Assembly: GCA_046349915.1 (NCBI GenBank)
Contig: JAXMBL010000004.1
Span: 744,001 to 808,000, forward strand
Length of the DNA stretch: 64,000 nucleotides
From: CAIXSC01 sp046349915
GTDB lineage: Bacteria; Planctomycetota; Planctomycetia; Pirellulales; Pirellulaceae
Reading direction: 5' to 3'
How positions within the stretch are numbered: position 1 is the stretch's first letter; each line of letters starts with the position of its first letter. Under the pieces are notes generated by a model. It was not told the DNA's origin, ran no database searches, and saw nothing but the letters and a program-made list of their open reading frames with translations. The translations under genes were made by a program, and so were the position numbers. This document shows, one piece after another, positions 18,324 through 25,690 of this stretch.

Positions 18324-18975
18324 ACACGCCGAATTCGAAGGCCTTGCGCAGCTCCCGCTGGTACGTTCGCTGGTACACCCGCGTCGCCTTGAAACGAGAT
18401 ACCAAGTAGCCGAGTATTCGGAGCTTGGCGTTGAAATTCTCCTGCACGTACTCCACTGCTTTGGCCACTTGCACTATGCCTTGCGCGCCCCAATCGGCGG
18501 CCTCTAGTGGGACGATCACTGCGTCACTGGCGGTGAGTGCGGCAAATGAAACCAAGCTGAGCCGCGGCGGGCAATCGATGACGATGAAGTCGTACTTCTT
18601 TCTGGCCGCGTTCACCGCATCGACCAGCGACAATTCCAATTCCGCTTCTTCCCACGCACGCTGATCGGCCAAGTCGAATTGCCGCAGCGTCGGCCCGGCC
18701 GGCACGATGTCGATGGTCGGGTAGCGCGTGGGATAGATGAGCGGGAAGATGTCGCCGTCCGACGCCGGATTCAGCAGCTGCTCGATGCCCGGTGCGTCGC
18801 CGCGGTCGGGCACAAAGCTGTTGGAGAGGTTGCCTTGTGCGTCAGTGTCGATGCAGAGCATCCGCAGGTTGCGTTCGTGGCAAATCGAAGCCAAAAGCCA
18901 CACCGTATGTGTCTTTCCCACGCCGCCTTTGAGGTTGAGAACCGTAATGACACGGCCCTGTGGCTGCTCATTCAT
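18115..18975 (-). CDS. parA: Partition ATPase ParA
   Basis: The deviant Walker A motif (LKGGVGKT, residues 15 to 22), the CIDTDAQGN block near residue 45 and VIDCPPRLS mark a ParA/Soj-type ATPase of 286 residues. It lacks the extra N-terminal DNA-binding domain of type Ia ParA. It forms nucleoid-bound patterns that position the element through ParB. I chose the ATG at 18975, close to the Walker A motif; an upstream ATG at 19074 would add 33 residues without similarity. It is the first gene of parA-parB, followed by repA. Confidence 0.93.
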   Translation of the reverse strand: MNEQPQGRVITVLNLKGGVGKTHTVWLLASICHERNLRMLCIDTDAQGNLSNSFVPDRGDAPGIEQLLNPASDGDIFPLIYPTRYPTIDIVPAGPTLRQFDLADQRAWEEAELELSLVDAVNAARKKYDFIVIDCPPRLSLVSFAALTASDAVIVPLEAADWGAQGIVQVAKAVEYVQENFNAKLRILGYLVSRFKATRVYQRTYQRELRKAFEFGVFDEVIKDTSDFERAVTDAVLITEHAPNSASAGLARRFFDEVQRRLAELGGGSEPSVREDARTQNQPVAA

Positions 18976-19255
18976 GCGGATGCGAGTGTAACACAGTTTC
19001 CCGGAAGCTCCGCCATTTTGGAAACACCCACAAACTGAATACCGGCAAGTAGTGTGGGGCTGTTGCCTTGCCAACTTTCAGTGAAAGTTGTAATTGCGGC
19101 CGTGATTGCATTAATTCTTTGGTAATAAGGGCTTGGCGCACGATAGCGGCCACCCGAGACGCTAGCATTCGTGTTGCATGCAGGGCGTTGATTTGTTCTA
19201 TTGGGGGGAGGAGAAGACGGCATAGACCTTTTAAGACTGAGGTGATTATAACCAC

Positions 19256-21997
19256 ATGACGCGGCCACAACGTATTCGCGGCGGAGCCGCCCGGACTTCG
19301 ACGAAGTCCCAACCCTCCGGCCGCTCGGTGAATGGACAAACATCTGGGAATGGAAGCCCAATAGCGGCAGTTGCGCAACCGGCTCCGACTGTGACGCCGC
19401 ACAAAGCGAACGGCAAACTGCTCCTGGCACAACCGATAGACTTTTGGCACAAGCTAGGAATTTTTCCAGAAGCGCTCGCCCCGCTCGGTCGGCTGCAGAA
19501 TCTGGTCAATGATGCCCGTGCGACGCTTGCGGGGCTCGGCGTCGGCAATTTGCGACTGTTGTGCGAGCAAGCCAAAGTACCGATGCCCGATGGCGCGTCG
19601 GATCGAACTCTCGCCGGCTTGTTACTTTCAGAGTCCGACCCGGCAACGCTTGTGCATTTGCGTGAGTTCCTCCGAAGACGAACTGAAGCTATTGAAACGG
19701 TGTACGGCCAGGCGTTTCGCGGTCGGCAACGGACTGCCTTTGAGGCAGCACTTAAAGAACTGTCCCCGAAGCGTCCGGAGAATCTCAAACCGCTTACAAA
19801 ACTGCTGCTGCTTTATAGAAGTAATCCCACACACTTGGGCGAGGTGTTCGCTCAAACTCTTTGGCAGTCGCGACCAACCTCCTTTGAGTTTGAATGCAGC
19901 AATCCGCTTCCTACTGTCGCCCAGCGCACTATTCTCAAGCATATTGCGGAATTGACCACTGCCATTTCCAAGGCAATTGGTGGGCGTGGTGTGCAGTTCA
20001 CCGGATCGCGTAAGACCTGCGAAGGAATTACGGTATTCACATTTTTTCGGGAATACACGCCGGTTGTCCGACCAGACTTCCGCGCAGCTTATAATGTGCA
20101 TCACGGTTGCGGCTTGGTGCTGTTTGGAATTGACCGCGAGCAGCGCCGCATTTTTGTAAAGTCGGGCAACCGCGCCGTCGCCCATGCACTGGGAGTGTTC
20201 CTCAAGGCCCGATTCAGCGTTGAGCTTTCTCTGCGGCACGACGAGGTTTTCTCGGAGTACACGACGGAGGCGCTCCGCGATCAGGTTTTGGGTGGCTATC
20301 CTGCCGGGAAGGGCATCGAGATTGTGTCGGTGAGCTTCGCCCGCTGCGGGTTCGGCAATCATGGCGGAATTACCCTCAATCAGCCGTTTCTTCAGCCGTC
20401 GATTCGTACGGAACTAGAGTTTCTAAGACAAAACGACCTGATTGAGATTCACGGGCCGGCCGATATTTCCGCATTGACGGTCACCTTCGGCGGACGATCC
20501 ATTCGGGTAACGTCGGCGGTCCTTGATGGCGGTGCTGTTCGCTTCTCCTATGACAATTCGGGGTGGGACACGGCGAGCCAAGATGAGTTCGACCGGGCAT
20601 TTTTTCAGGCGATGGGCGTTCCGCTCAACCGGCTACTGCATCCCGCGAAGGCGTCTCTCGGATCGATGGGCATGTATGCGTACCTTCTTGGAATCGCAAA
20701 CGAAGACCAGGTTCAGCCCTATCACGAAGACTCGCTGCATCTGCTGCTGGAGCGCGGCATCATCGTCAAGCAGCCAATTGAGGCACGCGCCTGCACGTTC
20801 AATCTTTGCAGCGAACGACATTCGCCGGTGACGGATCCAACGCGGGTAAACTGCGCGAAATGTGACCGGGAACTGCAAGACTGGAAGGTGAACCGTTTGG
20901 AAGGCAATCCTGAGCGGATTGCCAGTGTAGTTGCGAATATTTTCGACGATGCCGACGACTGGAAGTTCAACGGGCAGACGAGCGAACTCGACAAGCAGCC
21001 GTATTATGAATTGCATCGCCGCCGTCCGGATGGACGTGAGGACACGCTTTGTATGCTGATTGCTGATCGCCCCGCTCAGCGATCCCGACGTGTTTTTGAG
21101 CGCACTGGACTGCCGCTCCTGTTCGTTCAGACACAGACAGACGCTCGGCACGTTTACGTGGATGATGACGGTATCGGGCATGTGAGCCTGTCTTACTTGC
21201 TCTCGGCACAGGAAACCGAAGCAACACGGCAAGATTGCAAGGAACTCTGTCAATCGACGCTCCGGCGACTTCTGCGGAACCACGAAGAGCGGTTGCTCAA
21301 GGCTGCCCGACTTTCCTACGATCGGCTGCATGACGCGACTGCCAAGCTTACCGGCGACGATTATGAAGTTGACGTGTTCAACCTGCTGCGGAGCCTGTTC
21401 CCCTATTCCTACAAGCTGGCGAAGAAAGGCAACATCGAACCGGATGGGTACGTGTGCATCCCGCATTACCAATCCAATTCGATTGAGGAAGTCGGTTCGT
21501 GGAACTGGAGCTACGATTCGAAGTACTCCATGCGAGCGAAAGGCTACAAGTTCGGCATTGAGGAGGCGCGAAAGGTCGTCAATTATGTCAAGAAGTTGCG
21601 GCGAAACCGGACGGCGGTATTCGGGGAGAAGCAACGGCCCCGTGGCCATGTGATTATCTCGAATAACCTTGCTGAGGGTCGGATCAAACGAGCCGCTGAA
21701 TTCATCTTCGGTCCGGATGGCGTCGGCGAGCAGCATCGGGAAATGCGTCTGCTTCTGATGCGGGGCCGTTTCCTGCACACGCTTTACGAGCGGGTCCGCG
21801 ATAACTACGAAGCAATCCAGCGGCGGCGTGCTTTTTTTGGCGACGAGGTGGTGAGTCTTTTGCAATCCGCGCCTGTTGGCGGCTACAAGGTACTCGATGG
21901 CGATGATGCGGAGGCGTTGATCGCGAAAGTACTGAAACAACGCGAAATCGAGCAGAACATTGACCCCAAAGTTCTGGCGGAGTCGCTGGTTGAATAG
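19256..21997 (+). CDS. Large protein with PD-(D/E)XK-like nuclease signature and zinc cluster, function unknown
   Basis: The 913-residue product starts at an ATG with GAGGTGAT upstream. I do not recognise the family. The N-terminal half is a mixed alpha/beta region. Near residues 513 to 536 there is a four-cysteine cluster (C513-x4-C518, C533-x2-C536) fitting a zinc ribbon. A helical part leads to E704 (DDYEVDVF), D730 (IEPDG) and D754-S-K756 (YDSKYS), the order and spacing of a PD-(D/E)XK endonuclease core. A C-terminal helical region follows (GIEEARKVVNYVKKL). It is divergent from parA, alone in its orientation, and ends at a hairpin. A DNA-cutting defence or element-maintenance protein is the best guess. 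Confidence 0.75.
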   Translation: MTRPQRIRGGAARTSTKSQPSGRSVNGQTSGNGSPIAAVAQPAPTVTPHKANGKLLLAQPIDFWHKLGIFPEALAPLGRLQNLVNDARATLAGLGVGNLRLLCEQAKVPMPDGASDRTLAGLLLSESDPATLVHLREFLRRRTEAIETVYGQAFRGRQRTAFEAALKELSPKRPENLKPLTKLLLLYRSNPTHLGEVFAQTLWQSRPTSFEFECSNPLPTVAQRTILKHIAELTTAISKAIGGRGVQFTGSRKTCEGITVFTFFREYTPVVRPDFRAAYNVHHGCGLVLFGIDREQRRIFVKSGNRAVAHALGVFLKARFSVELSLRHDEVFSEYTTEALRDQVLGGYPAGKGIEIVSVSFARCGFGNHGGITLNQPFLQPSIRTELEFLRQNDLIEIHGPADISALTVTFGGRSIRVTSAVLDGGAVRFSYDNSGWDTASQDEFDRAFFQAMGVPLNRLLHPAKASLGSMGMYAYLLGIANEDQVQPYHEDSLHLLLERGIIVKQPIEARACTFNLCSERHSPVTDPTRVNCAKCDRELQDWKVNRLEGNPERIASVVANIFDDADDWKFNGQTSELDKQPYYELHRRRPDGREDTLCMLIADRPAQRSRRVFERTGLPLLFVQTQTDARHVYVDDDGIGHVSLSYLLSAQETEATRQDCKELCQSTLRRLLRNHEERLLKAARLSYDRLHDATAKLTGDDYEVDVFNLLRSLFPYSYKLAKKGNIEPDGYVCIPHYQSNSIEEVGSWNWSYDSKYSMRAKGYKFGIEEARKVVNYVKKLRRNRTAVFGEKQRPRGHVIISNNLAEGRIKRAAEFIFGPDGVGEQHREMRLLLMRGRFLHTLYERVRDNYEAIQRRRAFFGDEVVSLLQSAPVGGYKVLDGDDAEALIAKVLKQREIEQNIDPKVLAESLVE

Positions 21998-22021
21998 GGT
22001 CGAAGCGGCGCATGAAAATAA

Positions 22022-22045
22022 CCCCCGACAGCGAACCATCGGGGG
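22022..22045. terminator. Terminator hairpin between convergent genes
   Basis: CCCCCGA and TCGGGGG enclose a 10-base loop. Read on the minus strand the stem is followed by TTATTTT, so it mainly serves the leftward gene ending at 22058, and may also stop the 19256 gene. Confidence 0.75.
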
Positions 22046-22057
22046 CGGCGGTCGTTT

Positions 22058-22270
22058 CTAGTGACCGCATTCGAAACATGGGAGTCGCTTGGTTTGTTTT
22101 TCGGAACGCGGCACTGATTGCCAGTTGCCGTTCCAACCGTCAATCATGTGGTGATGTTCGCCATTCTTGAATTCTGCACGGACCTTTTCCTTCGCTTCTT
22201 CAGATGAATTGGCCCGAACAATGGATTCGCGTTCAATGATCTCGATATAAGTGACTCGGAAGCGGTTCAT
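22058..22270 (-). CDS. Small protein, unknown, first of four cassette-like genes
   Basis: The 70-residue product has a strand-helix start (FRVTYIEIIERESIVRANSSEEAKEKVRAEF cut into two parts: residues 3 to 15 and 18 to 33) like small modulator domains, and ends with LPCFECGH, a possible half zinc site. The short length, separate terminator and pyrimidine-rich leader match its three neighbours. No function can be assigned. Confidence 0.6.
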   Translation of the reverse strand: MNRFRVTYIEIIERESIVRANSSEEAKEKVRAEFKNGEHHHMIDGWNGNWQSVPRSEKQTKRLPCFECGH

Positions 22271-22295
22271 AGAATGAGTGAGGAGTGGAATAAAA

Positions 22296-22326
22296 GAGCC
22301 GGGAATTGGCCGTCCCGGCGCGGCTC
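22296..22326 (-). terminator. Terminator of the 22331 gene
   Basis: On the minus strand GAGCCG pairs with CGGCTC, with inner GGGA/TCCC pairing, and TTTT follows directly (positions 22295 to 22292). It lies five bases after the stop codon. Confidence 0.75.
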
Positions 22327-22330
22327 ACGG

Positions 22331-22618
22331 CTAGTAGTCCGATGGCAGTAGCGCCGTGATGGCTCCGCCTTCGCCGTCTTCGATGAACCAGAGCGGTTCG
22401 GGGCGTCCCTTGGCGGCGAATACCTGGAGGTAGTCGAGCCCCTTGTGGATGATGGCTAGTGCCTGAAGCTCATTCAGACCAAAGAGGATGTCTTCGCCGT
22501 GCATTTCGACGGCGGCCCTCGTCGCGACAAACGGTTTTGCCGGACTCGGCCTGAACATACAGTTCGACTGTGGTGAATCGAGAGGAACCTCCTGGGGCTT
22601 CAGTTCAAGAGAAGACAT
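22331..22618 (-). CDS. Small hypothetical protein
   Basis: The 95-residue product contains HGEDILFGLNELQALAIIH and a C-terminal strand pattern (PLWFIEDGEGGAITALLP). No family is recognised. The leader before the ATG is rich in C and T (TACTTCCATTCCACC) and offers no Shine-Dalgarno match. Terminators lie on both sides, so it is a single-gene unit. Confidence 0.55.
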   Translation of the reverse strand: MSSLELKPQEVPLDSPQSNCMFRPSPAKPFVATRAAVEMHGEDILFGLNELQALAIIHKGLDYLQVFAAKGRPEPLWFIEDGEGGAITALLPSDY

Positions 22619-22648
22619 GGGAAATGGTGGAATGGAAGTAGAAAGGAC

Positions 22649-22674
22649 GGGGCAGAAGCCGAAGCCCCTGCCCC
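22649..22674 (-). terminator. Terminator of the 22685 gene
   Basis: On the minus strand GGGGCAG and CTGCCCC enclose a 12-base loop that can itself fold, followed by GTCCTTTCT. It starts about ten bases after the stop codon. Confidence 0.7.
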
Positions 22675-22684
22675 GCTCCGGGCG

Positions 22685-22987
22685 TTAGAGAGAACAATTC
22701 GCTTCACAGGCCCAGACCTTGTCCGTGTGATCCCACGTTCGTGGTGCTCCGCATCGGCAAGATTGTTGTCGGTCGATGATGGTTTGTATTTTTGGCAACT
22801 CGCGGGCAAGCGCGTCGTTGATGTAGTCGATCAACGCTGGGTCCCGGGGCAAAGCGAGATCATTCGTCGGGTCGGAATGACCTGGAAAGTCCCTGGCGAT
22901 CATCGCTTTGACTTTTGGTAACTTCTCTGCGAGTGTTTGATTAATTAAGTCGATCGTGCGATGGTCGAGTGATAAGGTGAAGTCCAT
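22685..22987 (-). CDS. Small protein with internal helix repeat and cysteine tail
   Basis: The 100-residue product contains the same helical pattern twice: IDLINQTLAEKLPKVKAMI (about residues 12 to 30) and IDYINDALARELPKIQTII (about residues 53 to 71). This is an internal duplication. The end has C-R-C-G and C-E-A-N-C, a likely zinc site. Its leader is again pyrimidine-rich. Function unknown. Confidence 0.6.
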   Translation of the reverse strand: MDFTLSLDHRTIDLINQTLAEKLPKVKAMIARDFPGHSDPTNDLALPRDPALIDYINDALARELPKIQTIIDRQQSCRCGAPRTWDHTDKVWACEANCSL

Positions 22988-23381
22988 TTGGATTGGGGGA
23001 AGAGAATCAGAGCTAAGAAGGCTGGTTCGCTTTCCTCATGGTGGCGCTCTTGGCATGACAAGTGTGGGTAAGAAGTAGAGGTGCTGGAGATTGCTCCGCA
23101 GCAAGCCAAAAAACAGCACGGCACAGCCCGCGCCAAGAGAAGCGAGCGGGAGCGGCGCTAGCCGCGTAGCGATCCCGCAGGTTTGCAGCCCCTTCCGCTG
23201 CAAATCAAAAAATGGGGCGTCGGCAAACCTCTTGCGCGGTCGCTCCGCGAGCGCCTCTTGTGCGCATAGGGCGAGCACGTGCTACGCTCAAAAGGCTGCG
23301 AGCAAACAACTCCCTCGGGCTATTTGCGTCGAAACGGTGTGGGCTGGTCCGAACAACGACTTTTCAGCGAGCATGAAAAAA

Positions 23382-23407
23382 GGGCGACACCCTCGCGGAT
23401 GCCGCCC
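23382..23407 (-). terminator. Terminator of the 59-residue gene
   Basis: On the minus strand GGGCG and CGCCC enclose a 16-base loop and are followed directly by TTTTTT. It begins 12 bases after the stop codon. Confidence 0.75.
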
Positions 23408-23418
23408 TGATCCATTTC

Positions 23419-23598
23419 CTACATTTTTATCGTGTCCATGAAGTTGCAGACGTTCCGATATTCCTGCAAGCGACTGTCCTCGAAGTACCATTTGTTGCCG
23501 ATCTTCAGGATGGGCAAAACGCGCGGCGTGTTGAGCGGATCGCGTTCGTGTTCTCGGCGTGCCTTCATCCAGTTTTTGACGGTGACGGGGATGGCCAT
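23419..23598 (-). CDS. 59-residue helix-turn-helix protein, possible excisionase
   Basis: The frame from the ATG at 23598 to the TAG at 23419 gives 59 residues beginning MAIPVTVKNWMKARRE. The pattern of an early helix with basic residues, then PRVLPILKIGNKWYF and DSRLQEY, resembles the winged-helix folds of excisionases and other small MerR/AlpA-like DNA-binding proteins. It lies about 400 bases from the attachment scar, next to short tandem repeats, which fits with a recombination directionality factor. It has its own terminator. The assignment is tentative. Confidence 0.6.
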   Translation of the reverse strand: MAIPVTVKNWMKARREHERDPLNTPRVLPILKIGNKWYFEDSRLQEYRNVCNFMDTIKM

Positions 23599-23783
23599 GG
23601 GAAAGTGTTGGGAGGAAGTAAAGCGGTGGCGGATTGCTCCGCAGCCGCTGTTGGCCTAGCGGCGAAACGCAAGGTGGAGTCGCCGGTGCGAACAACCTTG
23701 CGGAGCCGCTACGATGGGAAGGCTGCGAGCAATCAACTCCATTTCGTTACCGAGTTTAGAGCGGACGCTCTGAACGGCAAACC

Positions 23784-23875
23784 GCATCTGTGACAAACAG
23801 TGACCTAGGCTTAAACCTTCGGTGCTGGGTGTCTCCCCGAAACTCGTCACAGATGCGTCACAGATGCGTCACAGA
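23784..23875. repeat. 11-bp repeats near the attachment site
   Basis: GTCACAGATGC occurs at 23846 and 23857 head to tail, with a third partial copy (GTCACAGA) at 23868. An inverted copy (GCATCTGTGAC) lies at 23784. Such short repeats next to an att core often bind recombinase arms or an excisionase. They are 130 to 220 bases from the tRNA remnant. Confidence 0.6.
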
Positions 23876-24007
23876 ACCGATTGCAAAGCCTGCAAAAACG
23901 TGGAGAATATGGAAATCGTGGAACGACCCCGAGAGGCGTCCCATGTGACGAAAATGGCTGAAAAACAGGGGTTTTTCGAGCAAACAGCCTGAGGTTTGAG
24001 TAGAGAC

Positions 24008-24049
24008 CTACGGAACCGAAGGTTACTGGTTCGAATCCAGTTGGGTGTA
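24008..24049 (+). other. Attachment site: 3' remnant of tRNA-Arg(ACG)
   Basis: The sequence folds as the 3' part of a tRNA. The anticodon loop CTACGGA (24008 to 24014, anticodon ACG) is followed by the 3' strand of its stem ACCGA, variable loop AGGTT, T stem ACTGG/CCAGT around TTCGAAT, acceptor strand TGGGTGT and discriminator A (24049). The 5' half (acceptor, D arm and the partner TCGGT) is absent upstream. Recombination in the anticodon loop of tRNA genes is usual for tyrosine recombinases, so this is the displaced 3' end at the right edge of the island. Confidence 0.85.
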
Positions 24050-24249
24050 CTTATTCTTTGCAGGGCAAGGACTTGCGATTAGTCGTCTGCCTGCAAAAGA
24101 CACTCTTGTCTCCGCAGGAACCCTGACTCCAAATCTACGAACTGGGGCAGTTGGCCGCTTCTTCGGGCGGCAACCCTGCTCGCTTCGCTTGCGAGTAACG
24201 CCTCGTTTGCTTGATTCAAGCTCGCGTGTTTGTCGACAAACCTTATTGG
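24050..24249. other. Gap right of the attachment site, no gene seen
   Basis: About 200 bases of chromosomal flank. The sequence contains CTGCAAAAGAC-type short inverted stretches with TTTGCAGG, but no convincing reading frame. The open frame running antisense through the tRNA remnant is an artefact. Confidence 0.5.
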
Positions 24250-24882
24250 CTATCTGCCGGCGGATAGCGGCGGTTGGTCGAGCCAGATACAAAAGCTAAA
24301 CGGTGAACCGCCTTTGGCCTCGGTCGCGAACAGAGTGATCGCGGACGATGCCTGTCGTACCACTGGCTTGTCGCCAATCTCTTCGGAACCACTCGCCGTT
24401 CTACCCAGCAAGAGAGAAGCCAATTCCGCGTCGATCGCGATGATCTGCGTGTTCCCTGGCAACTCGATCTTCAACGTGCCGCGACTCGGGGCGGCTTCGT
24501 TGAGTTCAACTCGAATAGCAATCGAAGTCTCGTGGGTCGCTGGATCGGGTTTGAGTGGAAAAGATCGAACGGTGGGGGATCTGGGATCTCGAATGGCTGC
24601 AATCGAGCCCGATCCCCAGTTCACATAGAGTTGCTTCTCGACCGTGCTCGGTATGCGAATCGTCCAGCGCTTTGTTTGTTTGTCGCTCGACGGAAGCCTC
24701 CGAGCCGCGAGGTGGTTCGTGTCATCGACCGGGATCAACTCCAGTCGTTGTCGCAGCGCGGCGAGTTCCGCATTCGCTCGTGACAGTCTCAACGATGTGA
24801 TCACATGGGAAGATCCAATCGCGAAGCAAGTGACGCACACTAAGAGCTCACGCAGCGATACGTTTCGAACCAGACGTTTCAT
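24250..24882 (-). CDS. Membrane-anchored hypothetical protein
   Basis: The 210-residue product has a single N-terminal membrane helix (about residues 10 to 28, LLVCVTCFAIGSSHVI) followed by a short coiled segment (RANAELAALRQRLELI) and a beta-rich outside domain. No known domain is seen. This layout of a short anchor, a coil and an extracellular domain is common in planctomycete proteins of unknown role. It is the first chromosomal gene past the island. Confidence 0.65.
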   Translation of the reverse strand: MKRLVRNVSLRELLVCVTCFAIGSSHVITSLRLSRANAELAALRQRLELIPVDDTNHLAARRLPSSDKQTKRWTIRIPSTVEKQLYVNWGSGSIAAIRDPRSPTVRSFPLKPDPATHETSIAIRVELNEAAPSRGTLKIELPGNTQIIAIDAELASLLLGRTASGSEEIGDKPVVRQASSAITLFATEAKGGSPFSFCIWLDQPPLSAGR

Positions 24883-24979
24883 GGGCAGCCCAGGCGGATG
24901 GGAAACACTAAAACACGGACGAGGATCAGATGTGAAAAAAGCCTCGACTATTTTACAGAAACCAAATCTGGACAGACTG

Positions 24980-25090
24980 ACTCAATCAGTGAAGATCAGT
25001 GGCGATTAGTGTTCCCTATTCCTGTACGCAAGTCAGGGCGAGTAGTGGGAACACTGATCTTCACTGATCTTCACTAATGCAGTTCACTTC
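24980..25090. repeat. Inverted repeat and 60-bp dispersed repeat
   Basis: TCAGTGAAGATCAGTG at about 24987 and its partner CACTGATCTTCACTGA at about 25051 face each other across about 50 bases, and TAGTGTTCCC pairs with GGGAACACT. The right part, from TCAGGGCGAGT to ATTCACTT or GTTCACTT, recurs at about 36249 to 36311 with few changes. It lies between two leftward genes and may act as a terminator. Confidence 0.55.
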
Positions 25091-25674
25091 TCAGGGGTGG
25101 AATTAGTTTCCCCGGGATACTCGATTTCGCGCACCAAGACGGGCGATGCTTGCGAGCGGTCCCAGATACGATATGTGCCCTTGCCTTGTTTGATGTTCGA
25201 GGTTCCCAGGAGTTTTCCTTGCCGATTGTAGAAACGGCATTCACCGTCGATTTGTCCGGCTCGATAGGGGATCTCGACTAAGAGTGTGCCGTTTTCGGAC
25301 CAGCGTCGGACTTTGCCATGGGGTTTGCCGTCCCGCAGAGGAATATCCACCATCGCCGCCAAGATCGGCTGGCCTTCCGATGCCTTCTGCCCTGGTTGTC
25401 CGTAGTAGAACACGATCCGGTCGCTGAATTCAGCACGCACTCGTAGGCCAATGCAGTCGTAGCTTAGCAAGCATTCCTCGTCCCAAAGGATGGGATAATC
25501 CAACAGACGCTCGCGCGGCACACTTTCGATGTTCTGGACTGGCTTCTCTTGGGGCGTCTTCGGTGCGGCCTCCGTTTGTTGGTTCAGATAGGCGTCGCCG
25601 CCAGCAGCAAACGCGACCGTGGCGCCAATCTGGCAACCGAAAAGTACAGCAGCAAGCCACAAGTGACGGTTCAT
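25084..25674 (-). CDS. Secreted MORN/YwqK-like repeat protein
   Basis: The product starts with a signal peptide (LWLAAVLFGCQIGATVAFAAGG). The C-terminal half contains MORN-type repeats as in YwqK-like proteins: DGKPHGKVRRWSENGTLLVE, then QIDGECRFYNRQGKLLG. These repeats form small beta hairpins; a precise function is not known. The frame stays open upstream for 104 codons only because the 108-bp tandem repeats there have a length divisible by three, so I start at the ATG about 25674 next to the signal peptide. Confidence 0.75.
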   Translation of the reverse strand: MNRHLWLAAVLFGCQIGATVAFAAGGDAYLNQQTEAAPKTPQEKPVQNIESVPRERLLDYPILWDEECLLSYDCIGLRVRAEFSDRIVFYYGQPGQKASEGQPILAAMVDIPLRDGKPHGKVRRWSENGTLLVEIPYRAGQIDGECRFYNRQGKLLGTSNIKQGKGTYRIWDRSQASPVLVREIEYPGETNSTPEK

Positions 25675-25690
25675 TGGATACCTCGATAAA

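Larger units (their letters stand above)
23055..23752. repeat. Two related repeat units around the 59-residue gene
   Basis: Unit A (about 23055 to 23312) and unit B (about 23600 to 23752) share their ends. The left end reads GGAAGTA or GAAGTAG, then GATTGCTCCGCAGC. The right end reads GGCTGCGAGCAA, one base, then CAACTCC. Left and right ends are imperfect inverted repeats of each other. The interiors differ. No protein is encoded inside. They may be decayed small-gene leaders or a small mobile repeat. Confidence 0.5.
1..24049. mobile_element. Integrated plasmid/ICE-like island, left end outside window
   Basis: This stretch holds a tyrosine recombinase, a RepA-type initiator, ParAB, a primase, a replication-relaxation protein, a broken coupling ATPase, a toxin-antitoxin pair and a type I restriction system. 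That mix is typical of integrated plasmids and conjugative elements. The right boundary is set by the 3' remnant of tRNA-Arg at 24008 to 24049. To the right the genes and repeats change to planctomycete chromosomal types. The left boundary, where an intact tRNA should be rebuilt, is not in the window. Only a fragment of a transfer ATPase is seen, so self-transfer is doubtful on this evidence. Confidence 0.75.

Noticed and set aside
20633..22039. 468-residue frame opposite the 913-residue gene
   Set aside because: Antisense shadow. The plus-strand protein has a ribosome site, cysteine cluster and nuclease motif, while the antisense frame has no domain.
23950..24049. Complete tRNA gene
   Set aside because: No 5' acceptor or D arm matches upstream, and the bases before CTACGGA cannot pair with ACCGA, so only the 3' part exists.
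24023..24292. 89-codon frame running leftwards through the tRNA remnant
   Set aside because: Its end (TQLDSNQ) is the well-known false peptide produced by reading a tRNA T arm backwards.
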